Part shown: positions 1 through 9,421 of the stretch, one piece after another
Layout: the number at the start of each line of letters is the position of its first letter
Numbering within the stretch: the stretch's first letter is position 1
Source: Sediminibacterium sp.
GTDB lineage: Bacteria; Bacteroidota; Bacteroidia; Chitinophagales; Chitinophagaceae
DNA length: 64,000 nucleotides
NCBI GenBank assembly: GCA_030158665.1
Contig: JAOASM010000050.1
Coordinates: forward strand, 186,001-250,000
Direction of reading: 5' to 3'
Translations under genes and position numbers: made by a program
Notes under the pieces: model-generated
What the model saw: only the letters and a program-made list of their open reading frames with translations
Told to the model about the DNA's origin: nothing
Databases searched by the model: none

Positions 1-1105
1 TTGTTTCAACCAATACACCTAAATGCAAGATACCACGACCATACACCAAGAAGCTATCAGCACTATCTGTTTCTTCTACACGCAATGCTAAGTTCTTTTC
101 GGTTTCTTTCATCAAACGATCACGGATGTGTCGAGATGTTACAAACTTACCTTCCTTACCAAAGAAAGGAGAGTTGTTGATACTGAAAGTCATGCTCATT
201 GTAGGTTCGTCTACACTGATTACTGGTAATGCTTCTGGATTTTCTGGATCAGCAATGGTATCACCAATGTTGAACTCTTCTAAACCAACAACAGCACATA
301 AGTCACCAGAAACAACTTCTGTTACCTTACGCTTACCCATTCCTTCAAATACGTATAATTCTTTTACTTTATTCTTTTTGATGCTACCATCTGCTTGCAC
401 CAACACAATATTTTGTCCTTCTTTGATCGTGCCTCTTTCTACTTTACCAATCGCAATACGACCTAAGAATGTAGAATAGTCTAATGAAGTAATTTGCATT
501 TGTGTATGTCCTTCTTTTACATCTGGACCTGGAACAAATTTCAAGATACCATCCATTAACGGCGTAATATCTTCACACTGTGTTAAGCTATCATTGAACC
601 AACCGTTCTTACCACTACCATAGAATGTAGGGAAGTTCAATTGATCTTCTGTTGCATCTAAGTTGAAGAACAATTCAAAAACTGAATCATGTACTTCATC
701 AGGACGACAGTTTTCTTTATCTACTTTATTGATGATTACAATTGGTTTTAAATTCAATTGCAATGCCTTTTGTAATACGAAACGAGTTTGTGGCATTGGA
801 CCTTCAAAAGCATCCACCAACAAACAAACACCGTCTGCCATTTTTAATACACGCTCTACTTCACCACCGAAGTCAGAGTGACCTGGGGTATCGATAACGT
901 TAATTTTTACACCTTTGTATGTTACAGATGCGTTCTTACTTAAGATAGTGATTCCTCTTTCACGCTCTAACTCGTTGCTATCCATGATCAAGTCCCCAGT
1001 CTCCTGGTTGTCTCTGAATACTTTAGTTGCGTGTAAAATTTTGTCTACCAAGGTTGTTTTACCGTGGTCAACGTGCGCGATAATAGCGATGTTTCTTATT
1101 TCCAT
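1..1105 (-). CDS. typA: Translational GTPase TypA/BipA, N-terminal part (runs off left edge)
   Basis: I read this on the minus strand; the ORF track omits it because no stop lies inside the window. The protein begins MEIRNIAIIAHVDHGKTTLV, with the G1 motif of translational GTPases, followed by the switch I region (ERERGITI) and the G3 motif DTPGHSDFGGEVERVL. That combination is diagnostic of TypA/BipA, a ribosome-associated GTPase of the EF-G/LepA superfamily linked to stress and cold responses and 50S assembly. About 368 codons are present out of roughly 600 expected, so the G domain and domain II are here and the C-terminal domains lie outside. The start at 1105 is supported by a promoter element 17 bp upstream and by homologues starting just before the GTPase fold. 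Confidence 0.96.
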   Translation of the reverse strand, partial: MEIRNIAIIAHVDHGKTTLVDKILHATKVFRDNQETGDLIMDSNELERERGITILSKNASVTYKGVKINVIDTPGHSDFGGEVERVLKMADGVCLLVDAFEGPMPQTRFVLQKALQLNLKPIVIINKVDKENCRPDEVHDSVFELFFNLDATEDQLNFPTFYGSGKNGWFNDSLTQCEDITPLMDGILKFVPGPDVKEGHTQMQITSLDYSTFLGRIAIGKVERGTIKEGQNIVLVQADGSIKKNKVKELYVFEGMGKRKVTEVVSGDLCAVVGLEEFNIGDTIADPENPEALPVISVDEPTMSMTFSINNSPFFGKEGKFVTSRHIRDRLMKETEKNLALRVEETDSADSFLVYGRGILHLGVLVET

Positions 1106-1122
1106 GTACTGTTTTGAGGGTG

Positions 1123-1157
1123 CAAAGGTACGCCGTTTACAGTCCTAAAAAAAACAA
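1123..1157 (-). promoter_or_regulatory. Putative promoter of typA
   Basis: On the minus strand TACCTTTG (1123-1130) fits the Bacteroidota -7 element TAnnTTTG. A TTG (1155-1157) sits 24 bp upstream, slightly long for the -33 element. Start codon follows 17 bp downstream of the element. Confidence 0.5.
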
Positions 1158-1181
1158 TTGGGAAAAAAGGATGGTTTAGCC

Positions 1182-2276
1182 TTAAATACGGATATATATT
1201 TTAAATTTATCTAATATATAACCCAATAGCCAGCAAACCAACATATAAGATATAGAGAAGAATAGTGAACCCCAATAAGGGTTAAAATTGGTAAACCCAG
1301 CTTGGTAAACCCAGTCAAAAAGGCTTCCAGAGTTTCCTGGACCCTTCAATAAATTCATAGAAATGAGCAAAATCTCAGAAAAAAGATAAATAGCAAGTGG
1401 ATTTTTGCCGAAAATTTCAAAAAATCGAGCAAATTGATGTTGTCGATGCAAATCGACCCTATAAATGATGGTTGATAAGATGATCATATCTATTCCAATT
1501 GTAAGTACCACAAATGAGCTGGTCCAAAGCTTCTTATTAATAGGAAATTGATAATGCCACATGAAGGCTAAAAACACGAATCCTGCGCCCCACATAAATA
1601 AATGGGTCAATCCCTCATATGTTTTTCCACTAGTTCTTACAAAATTGCCAATGATAAAGCCCACCAACACGTTCACTATAGCTGGTAAAGTACTAAGTAA
1701 CCCTTCTGGGTCGAATGCGATCCCTTCGCCTTGATATAAATGGTTTGGACCAATCAGGTATAGATCCAATCTTAAAACTGCATTTCCAGTTAAACTTAAT
1801 GGGTCATTAGGTTGGCCATAATGCATAGCAATGTACCAATAAGCCAATAGAATGACAGCTGTCAAAATCTTCACAACCCTTTCATGCATAAAATGCGCAA
1901 TCAAGGCTGCACATCCATACGCGAGCGCAATACGTTGCAATACACCAAATATCCTAGTATCCTCTAAGGCTCCTGTAAATGGGAACCAATACATTAGAAA
2001 ACCAAGGGTAAATAAAATCAGGGTGCGCTTAGTAATGGTATATAAAACTTTAGCTCTGCCTGCTTTTTCCAAGGTTGGTAAAACAAAACTGAGCGAGTTG
2101 CCCACAGCAAATAAAAAGGACGGAAACACCAAATCGGTAGGTGTAAATCCATGCCAACTAGCGTGCATGAAAGGTGCAAAAGTATGCAATCCATCACCTG
2201 GTGTATTGACAATAATCATCAAACAGATTGTCATACCGCGAAAAACATCCAGAGATAAAAACCTTTCTTTATTCAT
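1182..2276 (-). CDS. HGSNAT-like membrane acyltransferase (DUF5009/COG4299 type)
   Basis: This 364-residue protein is almost entirely hydrophobic, with about ten predicted membrane segments. It carries the family hallmarks LDVFRGMTI near residue 9 and GVLQRIALAYG near residue 111, as in heparan-alpha-glucosaminide N-acetyltransferase relatives. Family members are thought to move acetyl groups from acetyl-CoA across the membrane onto amino sugars. In Bacteroidota such proteins are usually of unknown substrate, plausibly acting on periplasmic or cell-wall glycans. Nothing next to it fixes the substrate: the GH130-like lipoprotein lies two genes away and is not clearly co-transcribed. The family call is strong; the specific reaction is inference. 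Confidence 0.85.
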   Translation of the reverse strand: MNKERFLSLDVFRGMTICLMIIVNTPGDGLHTFAPFMHASWHGFTPTDLVFPSFLFAVGNSLSFVLPTLEKAGRAKVLYTITKRTLILFTLGFLMYWFPFTGALEDTRIFGVLQRIALAYGCAALIAHFMHERVVKILTAVILLAYWYIAMHYGQPNDPLSLTGNAVLRLDLYLIGPNHLYQGEGIAFDPEGLLSTLPAIVNVLVGFIIGNFVRTSGKTYEGLTHLFMWGAGFVFLAFMWHYQFPINKKLWTSSFVVLTIGIDMIILSTIIYRVDLHRQHQFARFFEIFGKNPLAIYLFSEILLISMNLLKGPGNSGSLFDWVYQAGFTNFNPYWGSLFFSISYMLVCWLLGYILDKFKIYIRI

Positions 2277-2358
2277 AGCTGCAATTTAGTTATTTAAGAT
2301 AAGCAAAATATTTTTTTAAGGCCATCAAAATAACTAGCTTTAAAATAAATATACTCTT

Positions 2359-3339
2359 ATGCGTTTGCTAAAAATAGTCATTCTATCCATTTTTACTTTA
2401 TTTGTGATTTATTTTTTGGGGCCACAGCCTCCAAAGCCAGTATTGAATGACATTTTACCTACTGTTGCTAGTATCAACGAACTGGATACCTATGTGTCAG
2501 CAATGGAATCAAAGCATTCCATTAAACCCAACAATGAAGCAAAAATAATTTGGGCAGATAGTAGTAAAACGCAAACAGAATATGCCATTGTGTACTTGCA
2601 CGGATTTAGCGCAAGCCAAATGGAAGGTGATCCAGTACATCAAAATATGGCAAAACAGTTTCATTGCAATTTATACTTAGCAAGATTGGCAGAGCATGGA
2701 ATTGACACCACAGAAGATTTAATGAACCTAACTGCCGAAAATTATTGGGAATCTGCAAAAATGGCCTACGCCATTGGAAAACAAATTGGTAAAAAAGTAA
2801 TTTTAATGAGCACTTCTACTGGTGGCACATTGGCTTTGCAGCTTGCAGCCAATTATCCAGAAATCGCAGGATTAATCTTGTATTCGCCTAATATAGAAGT
2901 GTTCAATCCAGCTGCTCCATTGCTCAATAATCCATGGGGATTGCAAATTGGTAGAGCTGTTTTAAAAGGAAAATATGTAGATGTAAAATATACAGATTCG
3001 GCTTACCCTAAATATTGGAACAGCCATTATCGCATAGAAGCTGTTGTTGCTTTACAAAACTTATTAGAGGCTACTATGTCAGAGACCACTTTTAAAAAGA
3101 TTCATCAGCCAACACTAGCACTATACTATTACAAGGATGAAGCGCATCAAGACAATGTGGTTAAAGTAAGTGCCATTCAAAAAATGATGCAACAGATTGC
3201 TACGCCCGATGATTTAAAATTATCCATGGCCCTGCCTAATACAGGCAACCATGTATTGGCTTCACCTATTGTGTCAAAAGACATACTGAGTGTTGAAAAA
3301 GCAACGGCAAGATTTATTCAAGAAAAGATAATAAAGTAG
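2359..3339 (+). CDS. Membrane-anchored alpha/beta hydrolase (serine esterase/S33-like)
   Basis: The protein has 326 residues. One N-terminal hydrophobic segment (residues 4-20) looks like a signal anchor, putting the enzyme on the periplasmic side. The hydrolase fold is shown by the oxyanion-hole stretch VYLHGFSAS (about residue 78) and the nucleophile elbow STSTGG with Ser153, a variant of GxSxG with Ser in the first position. The late GNHVLA segment supplies the likely catalytic His. It resembles carboxylesterases and monoglyceride-lipase-like proteins; the substrate is unknown. It converges on the GH130-like gene with only 6 bp between stop codons. Confidence 0.82.
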   Translation: MRLLKIVILSIFTLFVIYFLGPQPPKPVLNDILPTVASINELDTYVSAMESKHSIKPNNEAKIIWADSSKTQTEYAIVYLHGFSASQMEGDPVHQNMAKQFHCNLYLARLAEHGIDTTEDLMNLTAENYWESAKMAYAIGKQIGKKVILMSTSTGGTLALQLAANYPEIAGLILYSPNIEVFNPAAPLLNNPWGLQIGRAVLKGKYVDVKYTDSAYPKYWNSHYRIEAVVALQNLLEATMSETTFKKIHQPTLALYYYKDEAHQDNVVKVSAIQKMMQQIATPDDLKLSMALPNTGNHVLASPIVSKDILSVEKATARFIQEKIIK

Positions 3340-3345
3340 ATTGGT

Positions 3346-4425
3346 TTATTGTTTCGCTATTGCAACGCCTATCTTGGAATCAGCAGTGCCGTAATAAAGG
3401 AACCATTGATTTTTAAATGGCACCAAGCCTTCCACAAAGCAAACATTATTCACCTCTCCTACTAATTCGTAGTCTTTATTAGGATAGATAAAATAATCAT
3501 TTGTCCTGTCCATTAACTTATATGGCTCGTCTATATTAAATAGGGCTTGGCCTGCAGCATAAGTGAACTTAGGCAGCGTGGCGTCTCCATTATTGGCAGC
3601 ATTACTGCTATTGTAAATTAATACAATTCCTTTTGGTGTGTACAAAGCAAATGGACCTGGCTCAACTAAACGACTATCAAAATAGCCTGGCCTTGGATGT
3701 AAAACTGAAAATAATTTTTTTGATTCTGTGTTTTCAAATGCTTCCCAGTGTAGTAGATCCGTAGAATAAGCCATATACAAATCCGTATCACCAAAATACA
3801 TCCAGTAGCGTCCATTGATTTTTTTAGCGACCAATTGATCTTTTACTTTTTCTACTACCACCGATCCAGACTTAGACCAAGTATTGATGTATTTTTCGCT
3901 TTTTAAAACCGGTCCCATTTTTTGCCAGCTTTTTAAATCACTTGAAACAGCGAAACAAAGTCTCGCAGTCTTTCCATCATAGGCTGTATAGGTTAAAAAA
4001 TATTTTCCTTCTGGGGTTGTGACAATTCTTGGATCTTCTACACCTCCCTTCCATTCGTATTGTTTTAAGCTATCCTGCATTGGATAAAAGATAGGTGCGG
4101 CTTGTTTTGTAAAATGTATGCCGTCTTCACTGATCGCCAATCCCAACCTCGAAGTCATAGCACTATCTTGTGCACGGTATAACAAATACACTTTCCCGTC
4201 TTTTATAAAAGCAGTTGGATTCAGTACATTCTTTGATTGCCATTGTACTTTTTCACTTCGAACTGGACAATCAAATGTATAGGTGCTATCAGGAATTAAA
4301 ATGGGGTTGACTGAATCCAGCTTGACGAATTCCTTAAACGACCAAGCGGCCTGTGATTTTTCAGTTTGATTTGAAAAATTACAAGCCGCTAGGAAAAATA
4401 TTGCAATACTGTAAATTGGTTTCAT
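3346..4425 (-). CDS. GH130-like glycosidase/phosphorylase, lipoprotein
   Basis: A lipobox (LAAC, Cys15) predicts a lipid-anchored envelope protein of 359 residues. The body shows five-bladed beta-propeller features of GH130 and GH43/32-like families: NPTAFIKDGKVYLLYRAQD, SEDGIHF and GGVEDPRIV. The Asp in EDPR (residue 131) matches the GH130 catalytic position. Known GH130 enzymes are beta-mannoside phosphorylases or beta-1,2-mannosidases, so a mannoside-active enzyme is the best guess. It stands alone, with no SusCD pair or other glycosidase adjacent, and the RND gene stops 23 bp upstream of its start in the same direction. Family confidence is good, specificity low. Confidence 0.75.
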   Translation of the reverse strand: MKPIYSIAIFFLAACNFSNQTEKSQAAWSFKEFVKLDSVNPILIPDSTYTFDCPVRSEKVQWQSKNVLNPTAFIKDGKVYLLYRAQDSAMTSRLGLAISEDGIHFTKQAAPIFYPMQDSLKQYEWKGGVEDPRIVTTPEGKYFLTYTAYDGKTARLCFAVSSDLKSWQKMGPVLKSEKYINTWSKSGSVVVEKVKDQLVAKKINGRYWMYFGDTDLYMAYSTDLLHWEAFENTESKKLFSVLHPRPGYFDSRLVEPGPFALYTPKGIVLIYNSSNAANNGDATLPKFTYAAGQALFNIDEPYKLMDRTNDYFIYPNKDYELVGEVNNVCFVEGLVPFKNQWFLYYGTADSKIGVAIAKQ

Positions 4426-4448
4426 AGAACCAAGTTACAACTTTGTGA

Positions 4449-7400
4449 TTAATCTACCTGACGTTTATGTTTGCTAGAAACATAGGTATATACAGCAGGA
4501 ATAACAAACAACGTTAAAATTAAAGAGAACATTAAACCACCTACAATAACTGTACCAAGTGGTTTTCTACTTGTTGCCGCTGCACCCAAACTTATCGCAA
4601 TTGGAAGTGCGCCAAGCGCCGTCGCTAAGCTCGTCATCAAGATAGGTCTTAAACGCTGCGCTGCTGCTTCTAAAACCGCTTCTTTAATGGCTAAACCAGC
4701 TTCTCTTTTCTTATTAGCGAATTCCACAATTAAGATTCCATTCTTAGTCACCAAACCAATCAACATGATGATACCAATTTGGGAGAATATGTTAAGTGTT
4801 TGATCAAATACCCATAGTGAAATCAATGCGCCCGCAATCGCTAACGGCACAGTCAACATGATGATGAATGGATCTGTGAAACTTTCAAACTGAGCTGCAA
4901 GTACTAAATAGATTAATATCAAAGCTAACAAAAGTGCATAAGAAGTATTAGAAGCACTTTCTTTGAAGTCTCTAGAAGGACCACTCAATGCTGTCTGGAA
5001 ACTTTCATCTAATTTTTCTTTCGCAATACGCTCCATTGCTTTCACGCCATCGCCAATTGTTTTACCTTCTGCTAAAGAAGCAGAGATTGTAGCAGAATTA
5101 AAACGATTGTAGTGGTATAAATTAGGAGGATTGCTATTTTCCACAATGGTCAATACACTTGAAATTGGAATACTTTCACCACGACTATTTCTGATGTAAA
5201 TCTTACTTATATCAGTAGGTGTGTTTCGATCCGATTTAGGTACCTGCGTAATGACTTCATATTGACGATCGTTCATAATGAAATAAGCAGAACGTGCACC
5301 ACTGAATGCAGATTGCAAAGCTTGTGATACATCGGCAGTAGATAAGCCAAGGTCTTTAGCACGCATGCGATCGATGGTTAGATCTAATTCTGGTTTATTA
5401 AATTTTAAATTGACGTCGACGTTTTGAAATGTTTTATCTTTTCTTGCGGCTTCTAAAAATTCAGGAATAACATTTCTGATTTTTTGGAAATCCAAGTTTT
5501 GAATGATGAACTGAACTGGCAATGATCCACGAGACATCATACCCACAGATATAGTTTGTTCCTCTACAGAGAAAATGCGGACATTTTTTAATCGCTTGAA
5601 TTTTTTATTTAAATCGGCTGCAATTTCAGATTGTGTTCTAGTTCTGTCTTTAACATCAACCATACCTAATCTACCTGAAGCGCCGCCACCGCCACCGCCC
5701 CAACCTGGCACACTACCCCAAGTGAATGCATGTTCCGGTATTGAATCTTGCATGATACGAATGGCTTTCAATAAATCTGTTCTTAAATCTTCATAGCTTG
5801 TTCCTTCTGCAGCAGACATAGAAATACGAACGGAGCTCTTGTCTTCCATTGGCGCCAATTCACTTTGAATGTTTTTCCCAACAAGGAAGATTAACACAAA
5901 GCAAATTCCTACTATCACCCATGCCATCCATCTAATTTGCAAGAATTTTGCTAAGCCGTTTCTATAGCCCTGCTCCATGCCTTTAAAAAATGGCTCTGTA
6001 AGTTCGTAGAATTTCCCATGTTGTCCACCGTTTCTATTGAGGTACACATTCAATACTGGTGTGATGGTTAAAGACACAAATGCTGAAACCAATACGGCCC
6101 CTGCTACCACGACACCAAACTCTTTAAATAAAGAACCAACGAAACCTTGTAAGAATATCACAGGCATAAATACCACAGCCAATGTAATAGAGGTAGATAC
6201 CACTGCAAAGAAGATCTCTTTACTACCTTCTCTTGCAGCCTCTTTAATAGGAAGTCCTTCCTCTAGTTTTCTAAATATATTTTCGGTGACCACAATTCCA
6301 TCATCCACCACCAATCCCGTAGCCAATACAATAGCAAGTAGGGTCAATACATTGATTGAGAATCCTGCTAAATACATGATAAAGAAAGTCGCTATTAAGG
6401 AAATTGGAATATCAATTAAAGGACGAATGGCTATTAACCAGTTTCTAAAGAAAAAGAAAATAACCAATACAACCAATGCAAATGAAATGACAATGGTTTC
6501 TTTCACTTCAGAAAGTGCGCGTCTAACATTGATGGTATTATCAATTGGAATAAAAAACTCAATGTCAGATTTGTTTTGTGCTTTTACTTGCTCTAATCTT
6601 TTATAAAACTCGTCTGCAATGTTAATTTGATTTGCCCCTGGTTGAGGAGAAATAGATAACATCACAACGGGCACACCATTGAAATAAGTGCCTTGATCTT
6701 CTTGCTCAGGACCAAGCTCCACTCTTGCGATATCTCCTAGTCTTACAATCCCGGAAAGATCTTGCTTGATAATGATATTTCTAAAGTCGGCTTCTGTTGA
6801 TAGTCTTCCTAGAGTACGGATAATGAATTCTGATTTGTTGCCATAAATACGACCTGCAGGCAGCTCCACGTTTTCTTTGTTCAAAGCTGTTTGAATGTCA
6901 TTGAAGGCAATACCAAACGCATTTAACAAATCCGTATTGGGGAAAATACGCATAGCCATTCTTTTTCCACGCACATTCACGCTACTCACTTCATCAATCG
7001 TCTGAAACCTTTGTTGTAAGACGTTTTCAGCATATTCAGTCAATTCCAATAAACCCTTGGTTTTACTTCTAAGGGTAAGCATGATAATAAAATCCGCGTT
7101 GGCATCCGCTTTGGATACTACAGGAGGATTATTGATATCTTCTGGCAAGCTTCTTACAGCTTGTGCCACTTTATCTCTTACATCATTCGCGGCAGTTTCT
7201 AAATTCACGCCTAAGTTGAATTCAACTGTGATGTTTGAATTTCCAACTGAACTTGAAGAATTGATGGTACGAATTCCAGGAATACCATTAATCGCTTTCT
7301 CTAATGGCTCTGTGATCTGACTTTGAATGACTTCAGAGTTGGCGCCAGTATAAGAAGTTTGTACTGATACAATTGGCGGGTCAATCGCAGGGTATTCTCT

Positions 7401-7502
7401 TAAAGCCAAGAAAGAATAACCTACCAAACCAAAAATTATGATCGCAATATTCATCACAGTGGCTAGCACTGGACGTTTTAACGAGAGTTCAGATATATTC
7501 AT
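4449..7502 (-). CDS. RND efflux pump inner-membrane transporter (HAE1/AcrB type)
   Basis: At 1017 residues the length is right for the AcrB/MexB family. The N-terminus (SELSLKRPVLATVMN) and large periplasmic loops after TM1 and TM7 are typical. The proton-relay residues are visible: the Asp pair in LVVDDGIVVTENIF (TM4) and the Lys in GLVTKNGILIVEFAN (TM10). It should drive proton-coupled export of drugs, bile-salt-like compounds or envelope lipids. The adaptor gene lies 24 bp upstream on the same strand, so adaptor and pump are co-transcribed. No TolC-type outer-membrane factor is adjacent; one encoded elsewhere must be used. Some loops contain glycine-rich runs (GWGGGGGGASG). Confidence 0.95.
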   Translation of the reverse strand: MNISELSLKRPVLATVMNIAIIIFGLVGYSFLALREYPAIDPPIVSVQTSYTGANSEVIQSQITEPLEKAINGIPGIRTINSSSSVGNSNITVEFNLGVNLETAANDVRDKVAQAVRSLPEDINNPPVVSKADANADFIIMLTLRSKTKGLLELTEYAENVLQQRFQTIDEVSSVNVRGKRMAMRIFPNTDLLNAFGIAFNDIQTALNKENVELPAGRIYGNKSEFIIRTLGRLSTEADFRNIIIKQDLSGIVRLGDIARVELGPEQEDQGTYFNGVPVVMLSISPQPGANQINIADEFYKRLEQVKAQNKSDIEFFIPIDNTINVRRALSEVKETIVISFALVVLVIFFFFRNWLIAIRPLIDIPISLIATFFIMYLAGFSINVLTLLAIVLATGLVVDDGIVVTENIFRKLEEGLPIKEAAREGSKEIFFAVVSTSITLAVVFMPVIFLQGFVGSLFKEFGVVVAGAVLVSAFVSLTITPVLNVYLNRNGGQHGKFYELTEPFFKGMEQGYRNGLAKFLQIRWMAWVIVGICFVLIFLVGKNIQSELAPMEDKSSVRISMSAAEGTSYEDLRTDLLKAIRIMQDSIPEHAFTWGSVPGWGGGGGGASGRLGMVDVKDRTRTQSEIAADLNKKFKRLKNVRIFSVEEQTISVGMMSRGSLPVQFIIQNLDFQKIRNVIPEFLEAARKDKTFQNVDVNLKFNKPELDLTIDRMRAKDLGLSTADVSQALQSAFSGARSAYFIMNDRQYEVITQVPKSDRNTPTDISKIYIRNSRGESIPISSVLTIVENSNPPNLYHYNRFNSATISASLAEGKTIGDGVKAMERIAKEKLDESFQTALSGPSRDFKESASNTSYALLLALILIYLVLAAQFESFTDPFIIMLTVPLAIAGALISLWVFDQTLNIFSQIGIIMLIGLVTKNGILIVEFANKKREAGLAIKEAVLEAAAQRLRPILMTSLATALGALPIAISLGAAATSRKPLGTVIVGGLMFSLILTLFVIPAVYTYVSSKHKRQVD

Positions 7503-7526
7503 CTAAATAATGTATTAATTGTGAGC

Positions 7527-8576
7527 CTACTTGATGATATCAGCAAGTGGTAATGTCTTCCCTATTTTTAAATCACTTCCATCTCTTACAAATAACATCC
7601 CTGCAACAACTAAGCTATCGCCTACTTGCACACCAGAAGTGATTTCTACTGCAGAAGCGGTACGATATCCTGTCTCCACATTGATGAATTTTGCTTTACC
7701 ATCTTTAACGACTACCAATTGCTTCACTTTTGAATCAGGAATGATGACGTTCGAAGGAACCAAAATACTTGGCTTCTGCTGATTTTCACCAAGGAATACT
7801 TTGGTATAAGCGCCAGGAATCAACTTGCCTTGTAAATTAGCACGCACTTTAATGTTTCTTGTAGTGGCAATGATCTGTGGCTCAATGGCAGCAATTGTTG
7901 CAGACATTTTAACTCCAGGATTTGCAATGCTTTCAACAGTCACTTTCTTACCTACCTTGATGTAATTTTGGTATACTTCTGGTAATGTAAAATCTACTTT
8001 TAATTGGTCTACTTTTTGCAAGGTAGCAATGGTCGTTGCAGTGCTTATGAAAGCCCCTAAACTAACTTGCTTCAATCCCATTTGACCAGCAAAAGGCGCC
8101 TTGATAACCGTTTTGTCAATTAATGATTGCGTATATGCCATATCGGCTTTTAAACTATTGACTTGTTGCAAACTGATATCATAATCACTTTGATTGATCC
8201 CTTTTGCTTGAACTAGTTTTTTATTTCTTTGTTCATTGATATTGGCTAATTCTAATTGCACTTTAATTTTTTGCAATTGCGCTTGCAAATCAGCATCATT
8301 TAATTTCGCCAGTACAGTACCTGCGGCAACCATCTTCCCTTCAGGAATTTGTAAAAAAACAATTCGACCATTGGTTTCAGGTCGAATATCTACGAACTCA
8401 CTTGCCACAACAGATCCATTCACTTCAATGACTTTGTCTACTACTTGCGCAGAAGCAATAGCAATATCTACAGAAACTGGTGCACTTGCATTGAATTTAT
8501 CTGTTGGCTTTGTCTTGTCCTTACATGCAAACAATCCTAGAACGAGGATGAAGGCAAAATTGTGTAGCTTTCTCAA
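7527..8576 (-). CDS. RND efflux periplasmic adaptor (membrane fusion protein), lipoprotein
   Basis: The 349-residue protein starts with a lipoprotein signal ending in LFAC, so it is probably tethered to the inner membrane like AcrA. The lipoyl-like half motifs flank a short coiled-coil hairpin: VDIRPETNGRIVFLQIPEGKMVAAGTVL before it and VIKAPFAGQMGLKQVSLGAFI after it. Beta-barrel and membrane-proximal domains follow. It is the first gene of a two-gene operon with the RND transporter and presumably bridges the pump to an unlinked TolC protein. Confidence 0.93.
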   Translation of the reverse strand: MRKLHNFAFILVLGLFACKDKTKPTDKFNASAPVSVDIAIASAQVVDKVIEVNGSVVASEFVDIRPETNGRIVFLQIPEGKMVAAGTVLAKLNDADLQAQLQKIKVQLELANINEQRNKKLVQAKGINQSDYDISLQQVNSLKADMAYTQSLIDKTVIKAPFAGQMGLKQVSLGAFISTATTIATLQKVDQLKVDFTLPEVYQNYIKVGKKVTVESIANPGVKMSATIAAIEPQIIATTRNIKVRANLQGKLIPGAYTKVFLGENQQKPSILVPSNVIIPDSKVKQLVVVKDGKAKFINVETGYRTASAVEITSGVQVGDSLVVAGMLFVRDGSDLKIGKTLPLADIIK

Positions 8577-8649
8577 ATTGATCTTATTTTAGTGCTTAAA
8601 GATAGCTAAAATGCCATGTTTTAAGCAAGAAAATAGATGAATGGTTGAA

Positions 8650-9381
8650 TTATCGACCCTGGTTAAATTGGATTAGTTTCTGTTGAATATAATACCCTAA
8701 CTCAAGGTCGTTCAATAATGCTAGGGTTGGATAAGCTGGCTTGCAGTAGTCCATAAATAAATCCAGCCTTATGCCATCTAATTTTGTCAATTTTTGGACA
8801 AAGCGCTTCGTAAAACGGTAATTGATATATTTTTCTTGCTCCTGACTCAATAGCCTGTTTTGCAAAAATTGAAGATTTCTGTTTCGCTTAAACCTAAACA
8901 TATTAATGATCTCATTCACATCAAATCCAATAGTAACCCCCCCATTCCCAAAAAAGTTTTGTTGGTTGCTCAGTTTTAAGCCTGGAGGTTCGTAATTAAA
9001 GTATTTAGCATAATCCATCCTGTTCTGAATTGAATCATATCTATAATAACTATTGCGCACTGTGACTTCTGGTAGATCCACTCCAGTCACATGAATCATG
9101 ATATTGAAATTACTTGGATCTTCAATTTCGTCAATGCTAAATTTTTGGGTGTTTTTCCCAAACAAAGAAAAAGTTAAGGAGTCTTTAGCCTGAAGTGTAA
9201 TTAAATATCTGCCCAAAGAATCAGTTTGTGTGCTTCCATTCTTGCTATACACCATCACGGCTTCAATAGGTCTTCTCCCAGAGATGTCATAGACCACGCC
9301 GCTAATAGTACGCATCTGAGCCTTGACCGAGGAAAAGGAGATACAAGTCAATAAAAAAAACAAGAGTAGGCTATGCTTCAT
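8650..9381 (-). CDS. Secreted protein with CarboxypepD_reg-like domain
   Basis: I start this gene at the internal ATG at 9381 rather than the track start at 9408, because the sequence MKHSLLLFFLLTCISFSSVKAQ from there is a clean signal peptide. After cleavage comes a carboxypeptidase-regulatory-like beta-sandwich (RTISGVVYDISGRRPIEAVMVYSKNG to about residue 85), the same module found at the N-terminus of many TonB-dependent receptors. The rest, about 150 residues rich in Tyr, Asn and basic residues, has no motif I recognise. No beta-barrel is present. Such free-standing proteins are common in Bacteroidota and of unknown function. Confidence 0.72.
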   Translation of the reverse strand: MKHSLLLFFLLTCISFSSVKAQMRTISGVVYDISGRRPIEAVMVYSKNGSTQTDSLGRYLITLQAKDSLTFSLFGKNTQKFSIDEIEDPSNFNIMIHVTGVDLPEVTVRNSYYRYDSIQNRMDYAKYFNYEPPGLKLSNQQNFFGNGGVTIGFDVNEIINMFRFKRNRNLQFLQNRLLSQEQEKYINYRFTKRFVQKLTKLDGIRLDLFMDYCKPAYPTLALLNDLELGYYIQQKLIQFNQGR

Positions 9382-9421
9382 GAATGGCTGTAAAAATAAA
9401 CAATTCAAGCCTTTTATTGTG

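Noticed and set aside
126-1148. Three plus-strand ORFs over 126-1148
   Set aside because: They are antisense shadows of typA, which I read on the minus strand with clear GTPase motifs.
6037-6606. 189-residue plus-strand ORF inside the RND gene
   Set aside because: Low-complexity Thr/Asn-rich shadow of the conserved RND coding strand, with no recognisable domain.
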